Shown one piece after another: positions 29,935 through 37,436 of a stretch of DNA of 64,000 nucleotides (position 1 is the first letter of the stretch; the number at the start of each line of letters is the position of its first letter). The DNA comes from Saprospiraceae bacterium (GTDB lineage Bacteria; Bacteroidota; Bacteroidia; Chitinophagales; Saprospiraceae): positions 1 through 64,000 of the forward strand of contig JAIXOO010000235.1 in assembly GCA_027486765.1 (NCBI GenBank), in the 5' to 3' direction. The translations under genes were made by a program, and so were the position numbers. A model generated the notes under the pieces. It was not told the origin of the DNA, did not search any database, and worked only from the letters and a program-made list of their open reading frames with translations.

Positions 29935-31587
29935 ATGCAAAATTCAGGCTTGTTGCGCCAATTTTTGGATACCCAACGACGTGCATTTAGACTGGTCTTG
30001 GGTTTGGAGTTGCTGGGCAGCATTCTTACGCTTTTGTTGCCATTGCTGGTCGCACAGGCCTTTGCCGAGGTGTTCGAATTTCAATCGATGCGGGGGCGTT
30101 TGTTGCAAAAAATGGGCCTGAACTTTCAGCCTAATTTTTTACTACTCCTGGGACTGGCCATCCTCGCCAAACTGGGTTTTGACTACTACCGACGCTACAT
30201 CAAGGGCTTGTTCATGGAGCGTTTTTTGACCTGGCTGCGCCAAAAGTTGTTCACGCAGCACCTGCGCATGCACGTTCAGGAATACGAAAAAACGGGCACC
30301 AGCAAGTACCTCATGCGCTTCAGCGGCGATCTGGGCAGTGCACAGCAGTTGTTGAACAAAGGTGTTTTTCAATTTTTTGCCGACGCCAGTTTGTTGGCTT
30401 TAGGGACCTTGTTGTTGCTCTGGCTCAATGTGCAGTTGGGTGGATTGATTCTGGTTTTGAGCTTGCTGGCGAGTTGGGCGGTGATGGGTTTCAATCGGCG
30501 CATCGAGCGGCTGGAAGAACAACGGCGCGACCGCAAGTCCGGCTTACTCAGTTTTGTCAACCAACGATTGGCCAATATCCTCAGCATTAAAGCCCTCAAT
30601 CGAGAAACGCCCGAGCAACATTTGTTTGCCAAACGCACCCAAAAAATACAGGCACTCGGGGATCAATACCAACAACAAGTCGCATTGCTGAACGCACTGA
30701 TTCCTTTTTTCATTTATTCATTGTTGTTGTTGGTACTGGGGGCTGTATATGTTTGGAAAAAACAAGGCGTGATTTTCCCCCAGGATGCTCTTTTTGCTTT
30801 GATTCTGGTCTTGTTGACCTGGAAACCGGTGCTGAATCGGGTGATGCAAATTGGAGTGGTGTGGAAAAAAGGTGGGATTTCTCTACGGAAAATTGATCAA
30901 TTGCTCGCCAAACCACTGGAGCCGGCGGGGGCCGATCGGGAGCAAGATTGGAAGGCTGCCCGTGTGCAAATCGATTTGCCCGAAACAGCAATGCATCCAG
31001 CGCTTCAATTTCAGTTGCAAAAGGGGGCACAGTTGTACCTGGAGCTAAACGAAAGTGTTCAATCAACTTTGATCAAATACCTGGCTGCCCTGGAGTCGCC
31101 GCCGGAGGGATCGATACAGCTGGATGAGGTAGCAAGTGGAACCTTATCGCCCAAAAGTATCCGCCGTCAATTCACCTTTGTGTCGCCACTTTTCCCATTG
31201 TACGGCAAAAACGTCCTGGAAGCGATCGCTTACAGCCGCAAACACCAGGCCAAAGCCGCCGCCATGCTGGCAGAATGGCAAGTGCTTTTCCCAGAATTGA
31301 GCACCATTCACGCGGAGACTCCCGTAACTGAGCGCACGCTATTGACCTCGGCTCAGGTACAATTGTTACAGTGGCTACGGGCTTTTTTGACCAATAAACC
31401 TTTTTGGATCTTGCAGGACGCATTTCGCGGGTTGTCAACTACAACTTGCCAGCAATTACAAGCATTATTGGAACAAAAAAAGGGCAAAACGGGGGTTTTA
31501 TTCCTTGCGGACCAGCCTCAATTTGAAAATAATTGTAAAAAAATAAGTTCAGCCCAGGTAACATTCTCCGCCAGCACCGATATGTAG
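29935..31587 (+). CDS. ABC-exporter-like half transporter with degenerate nucleotide-binding domain
   Basis: Six-TM exporter-type domain followed by an NBD-like region lacking Walker A, signature and Walker B consensus. Confidence 0.78.
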   Translation: MQNSGLLRQFLDTQRRAFRLVLGLELLGSILTLLLPLLVAQAFAEVFEFQSMRGRLLQKMGLNFQPNFLLLLGLAILAKLGFDYYRRYIKGLFMERFLTWLRQKLFTQHLRMHVQEYEKTGTSKYLMRFSGDLGSAQQLLNKGVFQFFADASLLALGTLLLLWLNVQLGGLILVLSLLASWAVMGFNRRIERLEEQRRDRKSGLLSFVNQRLANILSIKALNRETPEQHLFAKRTQKIQALGDQYQQQVALLNALIPFFIYSLLLLVLGAVYVWKKQGVIFPQDALFALILVLLTWKPVLNRVMQIGVVWKKGGISLRKIDQLLAKPLEPAGADREQDWKAARVQIDLPETAMHPALQFQLQKGAQLYLELNESVQSTLIKYLAALESPPEGSIQLDEVASGTLSPKSIRRQFTFVSPLFPLYGKNVLEAIAYSRKHQAKAAAMLAEWQVLFPELSTIHAETPVTERTLLTSAQVQLLQWLRAFLTNKPFWILQDAFRGLSTTTCQQLQALLEQKKGKTGVLFLADQPQFENNCKKISSAQVTFSASTDM

Positions 31588-31613
31588 TCGAATAACATCA
31601 AAAACGACTACAC

Positions 31614-32663
31614 ATGAAAACCAAAATCAAAAAAGCCCAGATTTGTGCTGCCATCGAATCCTTTGAAGTCAATGTAGAACTAACCAATACTTATACCCCT
31701 AAAATGGGTGATGTAGGAATATTCAGGGTCGTGATGGCCAATTCCGCAGCTTTGATGGATGGTCATGGCGTGGCCCGTCACCTGTTTGAAGAAGACATCA
31801 TCATGGCCGCTTTTGGCAATCGTTATGCTACCAGTCAGATTGAAGGATATGTACCTGAGCAGCCAACGATCAATTGCCAATTGTTGGGCCGTGGAGGCGT
31901 AGTGGGCAGCATGAAGACTTTGAATGCCACTGTCCGCAATCAACCAGCCGAACTGGAACTGCTTGGTTACGCGGTTGGTGCCAACGGCGCTGTGCTCAAC
32001 ACCATTAAGGCGGACCAGTTGACCCGCTTCAGCCCCCGGAAGATTAAAACCAAGGTGATTTTGTCGATCGGGACTTCAATGGACAGTGGCAAGACCACGA
32101 CTGCCGCTTATTTGTGCGCTGGACTGAAAAAAAATGGCCACCGCGCCGCTTACATCAAACTTACGGGTACGGCTTTCCCCAAAGATGCGCGTTTTTGCGT
32201 GGATCGTGGAGCGGATTTGGGCATTGATTTTGCTCAGTATGGCTTCCCTTCTACCTTCATGTGTTCGGAGCAAACCCTGCTGGATTTGTACCAATCATTG
32301 GTTGATTTGGCGGTTGCAGAAGCCAATCCCGATTACATTGTCATGGAAATAGCCGATGGCATCCTGCAGCGCGAGACAGCGCTTTTGCTCAACAATTCAC
32401 GCTTTATGGATACGGTACATCAGGTGATTTTTTCTTGTGGGGACAGCATGGGTGTACGAGCTGGCCTGGATGTACTGCTGCAAATGGGCATTCGTCCCTT
32501 TGCGATTTCGGGCTTATTCACCTCCAGCGAGTTGTTGATTCAAGAGGTAGAGCGAGTGTGTAGTACTCCAATCTTACGCTTATCTGATTTGTTGGAGGGT
32601 ACTGAATTGACCTACTTGCTGGAGGAAAAGCCGATGCCAGTGGCGTTGCGGGCCGTGGCTTGA
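31614..32663 (+). CDS. P-loop NTPase, DUF1611 / dethiobiotin-synthetase-like
   Basis: P-loop LSIGTSMDSGKTTTAAYLCAGLKKNGHRAAYIKLTGT; YIVMEIADGILQRET. Confidence 0.65.
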   Translation: MKTKIKKAQICAAIESFEVNVELTNTYTPKMGDVGIFRVVMANSAALMDGHGVARHLFEEDIIMAAFGNRYATSQIEGYVPEQPTINCQLLGRGGVVGSMKTLNATVRNQPAELELLGYAVGANGAVLNTIKADQLTRFSPRKIKTKVILSIGTSMDSGKTTTAAYLCAGLKKNGHRAAYIKLTGTAFPKDARFCVDRGADLGIDFAQYGFPSTFMCSEQTLLDLYQSLVDLAVAEANPDYIVMEIADGILQRETALLLNNSRFMDTVHQVIFSCGDSMGVRAGLDVLLQMGIRPFAISGLFTSSELLIQEVERVCSTPILRLSDLLEGTELTYLLEEKPMPVALRAVA

Positions 32664-32691
32664 ATCAATCAACGTGTACTGGATTGGGTGT

Positions 32692-32740
32692 AAAAAGGGC
32701 ATTCCGAAGATCAACTTCGGGATGCCCTTTTTTGCTTTTT
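32692..32740 (+). terminator. rho-independent terminator at the end of the protease/caspase run
   Basis: GGGCATTCCGAAG-ATCAA-CTTCGGGATGCCC-TTTTTTGCTTTTT. Confidence 0.88.
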
Positions 32741-32780
32741 ACAACGTTAAAAGTTTAGTACACGTAACCGAATAGTATTT

Positions 32781-33106
32781 AACGTGAGTTTTGAATTAAT
32801 TAATTTTTTTACCGCAGAGTCTCGCAGAGTAAACACAGAGTTTCTCAGAGTTTTATTAGTTTTTAGGAGTTTTGCCACCTCTGGTGGCTCGAGGTCGACT
32901 ACGATTAAAATTTGATCGTTAGCCATTTAGTGTTCATTCAATGCGCCTCTGAGTACGCTTAGCCACCGAAGGTGGCCTGAACTCTGCGAAACTCTGTGTT
33001 TACTCTGCGAGACTCTGCGGTAAAAAATATGGTGGAAGAATAGCTTTTTCGTCAAAAAAAATAATAACCCATTAATATTCAATGCAAAAAACTCAAAACT
33101 CACGTT
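32781..33106. repeat. nested inverted tandem-repeat element R3 (CGCAGAG-type)
   Basis: Outer AACGTGAGTTTTGA / TCAAAACTCACGTT; inner ACCGCAGAGTCTCGCAGAGTAAACACAGAGTTTC / GAAACTCTGTGTTTACTCTGCGAGACTCTGCGGT; plus GCCACCTCTGGTGGC and GCCACCGAAGGTGGC. Confidence 0.9.
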
Positions 33107-33108
33107 AT

Positions 33109-34029
33109 TTAAGCAAAAACCGATTTGACAGACAAAGACCTTTGTACAAAAGCCCAAGCTTTCTCCAATTCAAAGAAGGACAAAAAGATCAAACCGGTTG
33201 TGTGGTACGGAAAATCGATGCCCATGATCAGGTAAATGCCCCAATGCATCGACAAAGTAAGTGCCGCCCAAATCCAGGTCAAACGTTTGTTCAACAACAC
33301 CAATGGTGCTCCTAATTCAAGAATCAAAGCACCAAAGCCCATCAAAAAAAACAGCCAGGTGTGCGGATACAGCCATTCAAACAAGGGCGTTGCACTACTA
33401 CCGAGCATTTCTTTGCGCAAGGCATCCACCGCAATTTGTGAACGCATGGCACTGCCATCGATCCAGGACCAGGCCAGGTCGCCCATAACCTTTGCCAAAC
33501 CAGATAAAAAATAAGCAGCAACCGTAGCTGCGCAAATCAGTTTGATGGGCCAGCCATAACGCCAGTGGGCACCAGGCGCAGCCTGAGCGTGGCGACTCAG
33601 CCGATCCAGCGAAAGGGCATCCGCTGCTGCGGCCCATCCGATGATAAAAACTGTGAGCACGAGGGAATTGTAATTGTGGTAAATCATCGACCAGGAATTG
33701 CGGTAACACATAAAAAAGAGCAGTGCCATTGCAAAACCTGGGCCAGTCCAGCGGTATTGCCAGCCTAGAATATAAGCAATGTTCAGAGCAATGCAGGCGA
33801 GGAGTAAGTACTGAAATGTTTCGGGGGACAAGGGACTGGATAGTAACTTGGCCAAACCAACGGGCTCGAACAGCGATGCATCCGACTTGGAAAGCCGTTG
33901 CAACATACTATAGCGATCCAATAAATACCACAAGGAGAAACACCCTGTAGCTATTCTCAAGATGGCCAAACGCAGCGGGGAGATGGCCGCAAACCAATAT
34001 TCCTGAAGTTGGGCGAGCAGTTTTTTCAT
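33109..34029 (-). CDS. HTTM-like multi-TM protein
   Basis: AISPLRLAILRIATGCFSLWYLLDRYSM...YRNSWSMIYHNYNSLVLTVFIIGWAAAADALSLDR; ATGA overlap with upstream gene. Confidence 0.7.
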   Translation of the reverse strand: MKKLLAQLQEYWFAAISPLRLAILRIATGCFSLWYLLDRYSMLQRLSKSDASLFEPVGLAKLLSSPLSPETFQYLLLACIALNIAYILGWQYRWTGPGFAMALLFFMCYRNSWSMIYHNYNSLVLTVFIIGWAAAADALSLDRLSRHAQAAPGAHWRYGWPIKLICAATVAAYFLSGLAKVMGDLAWSWIDGSAMRSQIAVDALRKEMLGSSATPLFEWLYPHTWLFFLMGFGALILELGAPLVLLNKRLTWIWAALTLSMHWGIYLIMGIDFPYHTTGLIFLSFFELEKAWAFVQRSLSVKSVFA

Positions 34030-34493
34030 AGCTTGACGATTTTTTGGGTGCACAATACCTTTTCCTTTAGGGGAGTTTTGTCCCCTATTTCAAAATAGAT
34101 TTCAAAGTTGTAAGTCCCCTTTACCACCTCAATTCGTTCGAGATTTTGGTACTGTGGGTCCTTACTTTTGGCCAGGCGACGGGCCACTTTTTTAGCCAAT
34201 TTTTTCGATTTTCCGTTTTTGCATTGTTTGATGATTTGGCGGCGCACTTGATTGAAGCCTCCGTTGCCAATGTAATGGTAAGGGATGTGGTAGCGCCGTT
34301 GTTGTTCATCATAACCGACTACATAGCGCAGGGTGTAAGTAGCCTCGCGTTTTTTGGAAAACATGGGATAATACGAGAGTGGGAAGTTATCCTTTGGTGT
34401 TTTGCTCCAGTTTTCCCCAACTGGAGACAACACCAACAACAGCACAACAATGCTGAAAATCGCCGCAATGGCCTTGTGTTGATTGATTTCCAT
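34026..34493 (-). CDS. hypothetical membrane-anchored protein, partner of the HTTM-like gene
   Basis: N-terminal TM; 4-bp stop/start overlap with the next gene. Confidence 0.6.
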   Translation of the reverse strand: MEINQHKAIAAIFSIVVLLLVLSPVGENWSKTPKDNFPLSYYPMFSKKREATYTLRYVVGYDEQQRRYHIPYHYIGNGGFNQVRRQIIKQCKNGKSKKLAKKVARRLAKSKDPQYQNLERIEVVKGTYNFEIYFEIGDKTPLKEKVLCTQKIVKL

Positions 34494-34583
34494 GATAGAA
34501 TGGTTTTTGATCCATATCTATATGGGTTGGCAGGGAAAATGTTACCGGGAGCTTGTTTACATTTGTGCTTATACCTTAAAAAG

Positions 34584-34946
34584 ATGCAACTCAGACTCCT
34601 GGTCATCCGCAGCGCCAATCCGGCCCAACTGGCTCAATTCTACACCCAACTCGGCTGTACCTTTGAGCAACATCGGCATGGCACAGGCCCACTGCACTAT
34701 TCTTGCACTATTGATAAAACGGTATTGGAAATCTACCCTTTGGCCAAAGGGCAAGTAGCTGCTGATCCAAACTTACGCTTGGGTTTTGAGATTGAGCAGT
34801 TTGAATTGGTGTTGGAAAAACTGACTGAGCAAGGAGGTAAGATCATTCAGGCTCCGTATGAGAGTGAGTTTGGCTGGATGGGTGTAGTAGAGGATCCGGA
34901 AAGGCGAAAAGTAGAGTTGTATAAAAGTGAAAATAAAAAAGGGTAG
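34584..34946 (+). CDS. VOC-family (glyoxalase/bleomycin resistance-like) protein
   Basis: MQLRLLVIRSANPAQLAQFYTQLGCTFEQHRHG...FGWMGVVEDPERRKVELYK. Confidence 0.82.
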   Translation: MQLRLLVIRSANPAQLAQFYTQLGCTFEQHRHGTGPLHYSCTIDKTVLEIYPLAKGQVAADPNLRLGFEIEQFELVLEKLTEQGGKIIQAPYESEFGWMGVVEDPERRKVELYKSENKKG

Positions 34947-34975
34947 CAACCTGAAATTGCTACCCTTTTTTATTA
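34938..34975. terminator. bidirectional terminator between convergent genes
   Basis: AAAAAAGGGTAGCAA-CCTGAAA-TTGCTACCCTTTTTT. Confidence 0.88.
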
Positions 34976-36340
34976 ATCCGGCTTGATCGCCGCCATATTC
35001 TCTTTCATCCAGGGCTCCAAATTTGGACAACCCTGATACGTCCGATCGATGAGGATAAAAGTTTTCCGGATCCTTTCATCCACCCATTTGTTCACAATTT
35101 CATTGCGTTTGGATTCGATGGCGGCCTTTTGGATTTTGGCATAATCTTGCGCCAGGTTGGCTTTGTGTGGCGTGGTGCGCGACATCAGTTTCACCAAACG
35201 GAAGAAATAATCCCCGGCATCGTCACGGAATTCGATCGGTTTGGATACCGAGTTGACTTTCATGGTATCAATCGCGAAGTAGATATCGGGATCGAGGTCA
35301 CCCACTTCAAAGAAGGTATTGCCCGAGGTAGCGTTCACCATCCGGCCATCGTTGTTGAAACTTTGTACATTTTTGTCCGAAAACTTCTTCACTGCGCGGG
35401 AAAAAGAGAGCGAGTCTTTCAGCAGCATGGTTCTTACGGTATCCATGTGGAGTTTGCCCAGAGAAACATCGTCATCGGTGATTTCTGGACGAATCAGGAT
35501 GTGGCGCACGTGGATGGAGTTCCCCCGCCGGCCCAACATCTGAATGATGTGGAAGCCGAATTGGGTTTCAATCACAGGAGACACTTCCAATTCTTCCAAC
35601 TTATAAGCCGCCGCTTCAAATTCGGTAACGTACTTGCCTCGCTTGGCGAAGCCCAAATCACCACCACCACGGGCAGAACCATCATCGGAGAATTTTTTGG
35701 CCAATTCCGCAAAATCCTCTTTGCCATCTACAATCCGCTTGCGGATGTCGTCGAGTTTGGCCATGGTCACGCGTTTTTGCTCGGCGTTGACTGGCACCTT
35801 GTGTACAATTTCGCCCACTTCTACTTCGGAGCTGAAGTAGGGTAAACTGTCTTTGGGAATCCGCCGGAAAAAGTCCTTCACTTCTGAAGGCGTAACCGTT
35901 ACGTCGGTCATGATTTTATTGCGCATCCGTTCGATGAGCAGGTTGTTGCGCAAGTCCTCGCGGAATTGCTCTCGTACCTCATTCACGGTTTGGCCATAAT
36001 ATTCTTCAAACTGTTTGAGGTCGTCGTTCATGTAGCTGAGAATGCGCTCAATCCGGGCATTCAACTGGCTTTCCACCTCTTCGTCTTTTACCTCGATACT
36101 GTCCAGTTTGGCCTGGTTGAGCAGCAGTTTGTTCACCAGTACTTGCTCGACCAGCATACAACGTGCATCGGGTGGCACTGTACCATTGCGTTGGGCTTTG
36201 GTATAGGCGTACTGCTCCTCTACTTCGGACAATAGGGTGATTTCCCCACCGACGGTGGCGACCATTTTGTCCAAAATTTGCTTCTGCGCGGTTGCTGCCA
36301 TTGACAAAGTCAACAAGACAGTAAATACTAAATACCTCAT
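34973..36340 (-). CDS. surA: SurA-type peptidylprolyl isomerase
   Basis: Signal peptide; N-terminal SurA-like region; parvulin domain (GEIVHKVPVNAEQKRVTMAKLDDIRKRIVDGKEDFAELAKKFSDDGSARGGGDLGFAKRG). Confidence 0.85.
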   Translation of the reverse strand: MRYLVFTVLLTLSMAATAQKQILDKMVATVGGEITLLSEVEEQYAYTKAQRNGTVPPDARCMLVEQVLVNKLLLNQAKLDSIEVKDEEVESQLNARIERILSYMNDDLKQFEEYYGQTVNEVREQFREDLRNNLLIERMRNKIMTDVTVTPSEVKDFFRRIPKDSLPYFSSEVEVGEIVHKVPVNAEQKRVTMAKLDDIRKRIVDGKEDFAELAKKFSDDGSARGGGDLGFAKRGKYVTEFEAAAYKLEELEVSPVIETQFGFHIIQMLGRRGNSIHVRHILIRPEITDDDVSLGKLHMDTVRTMLLKDSLSFSRAVKKFSDKNVQSFNNDGRMVNATSGNTFFEVGDLDPDIYFAIDTMKVNSVSKPIEFRDDAGDYFFRLVKLMSRTTPHKANLAQDYAKIQKAAIESKRNEIVNKWVDERIRKTFILIDRTYQGCPNLEPWMKENMAAIKPD

Positions 36341-36359
36341 GATGTTTAAGTTCGTGAGC

Positions 36360-36447
36360 TCCAAGGTTCCAGGGTTCCAAAGTTCCAGGGTTCCAAGGAT
36401 AAAGCCTCGAACCCTGGAACTTTGGAACCCTGGAACCTTGGAACCTT
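36360..36447. repeat. inverted tandem-repeat element R4 (TCCAAGGT, period 8)
   Basis: 33-bp perfect stem CCAAGGTTCCAGGGTTCCAAAGTTCCAGGGTTC (36361-36393) / 36409-36441 with 15-nt loop. Confidence 0.95.
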
Positions 36448-36451
36448 AAAG

Positions 36452-37306
36452 TTAAAATATTTCAATATTGCCTTTTTTTAAGGCAATTTCGTACAAATCT
36501 TCCCGTTTGCGCTGCAATAAATCCAATTTGCGCTTGTGCAGCACGAAGGTACGCGCTTGTTGTTGAATGTACCCTAAAGGGGCAATTTCTTTCCGATTTT
36601 TTAACTCCAGCAAGCGGAAGTAATAAACAAACTCGCCATCACTTTGGCGAAATTCCCGCTTGGAGGCGATGTTGTCGGCAGTGATGGTGCCTTTGGGCAT
36701 CACCGAACCAATCACATCTACCTTGTGCCAAATGCTGTCAACGAGGGTATGCGCGGTGGCATATTTTTGGCAATAAGCCTCCAACTTGGAGAGATTGCTG
36801 CCTCTTGGTTTGGTCCAAAAGTTCACCAAACTATCCGTTTTGGGAACCGGAGCGGCTATTTTGATGAAGTAGCAGCGAATGATGGGCGTTTCCAGCTCGT
36901 ACTGCTCCTTGTTTTGTTCATAAAAACCCTGTAACTCAGTTTTGGTTACGGTAGAGTCCAGCAGTTGTTCTACCAAAACCTGCTCGTAGTTGTTGCGGAT
37001 CAACGAACGCCGGTAATCCCTTACCAACTGGTCAATATTCAGATCAGGTGGCAGGTTTTTTTCAGCTTCGTGCATCAACAATTCCTCGCGCACCCAGCGG
37101 CTCACAAAAGCTTGAATGATCAAAAAACTGTCGGCGCGGGAAGCTTCTTCGGGGAACATGTTTTCCAGATCCGAAAGGTGCAACTCCCGGTTAAAAACAC
37201 GTGCCAGCAACCGATCTGAGCCTTGGTCTGATTTCCAGTCACAGGCGACCAAGGTCGCTGCCAGTGCGAAAAACACTAGAAGGTTCAAGCTCCACTTACC
37301 AAACAT
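36452..37306 (-). CDS. SurA/PpiC-like lipoprotein
   Basis: Lipobox-like LVAC; SurA N-terminal-like helices; lies between two PPIase genes on the same strand. Confidence 0.65.
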   Translation of the reverse strand: MFGKWSLNLLVFFALAATLVACDWKSDQGSDRLLARVFNRELHLSDLENMFPEEASRADSFLIIQAFVSRWVREELLMHEAEKNLPPDLNIDQLVRDYRRSLIRNNYEQVLVEQLLDSTVTKTELQGFYEQNKEQYELETPIIRCYFIKIAAPVPKTDSLVNFWTKPRGSNLSKLEAYCQKYATAHTLVDSIWHKVDVIGSVMPKGTITADNIASKREFRQSDGEFVYYFRLLELKNRKEIAPLGYIQQQARTFVLHKRKLDLLQRKREDLYEIALKKGNIEIF

Positions 37307-37320
37307 AGCTGTTGGGGAAA

Positions 37321-37436
37321 GTTGAGAAAGTTGAGAAGGTTGAGAAGGTTTAGGCTTCCGTAACGACTTAGACATTGACATTGTCAAAATCGCTGCGGAA
37401 GCCTAAACCTTCTCAACTTACTCAACCTTCTCAACT
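37321..37436. repeat. inverted tandem-repeat element R5 (GTTGAGAAG, period 9)
   Basis: GTTGAGAAAGTTGAGAAGGTTGAGAAGGTTTAGGCTTCCG / CGGAAGCCTAAACCTTCTCAACTTACTCAACCTTCTCAAC. Confidence 0.93.

Noticed and set aside
37307-37387. N-terminal extension MTMSMSKSLRKPKPSQPSQLSQLSPTA of the PPIase lipoprotein
   Set aside because: It is the translation of element R5; the lipoprotein signal starts at MFGKW.
36360-37436. CRISPR array
   Set aside because: Repeat units are 8-9 nt, contiguous without unique spacers, and no cas genes are present.
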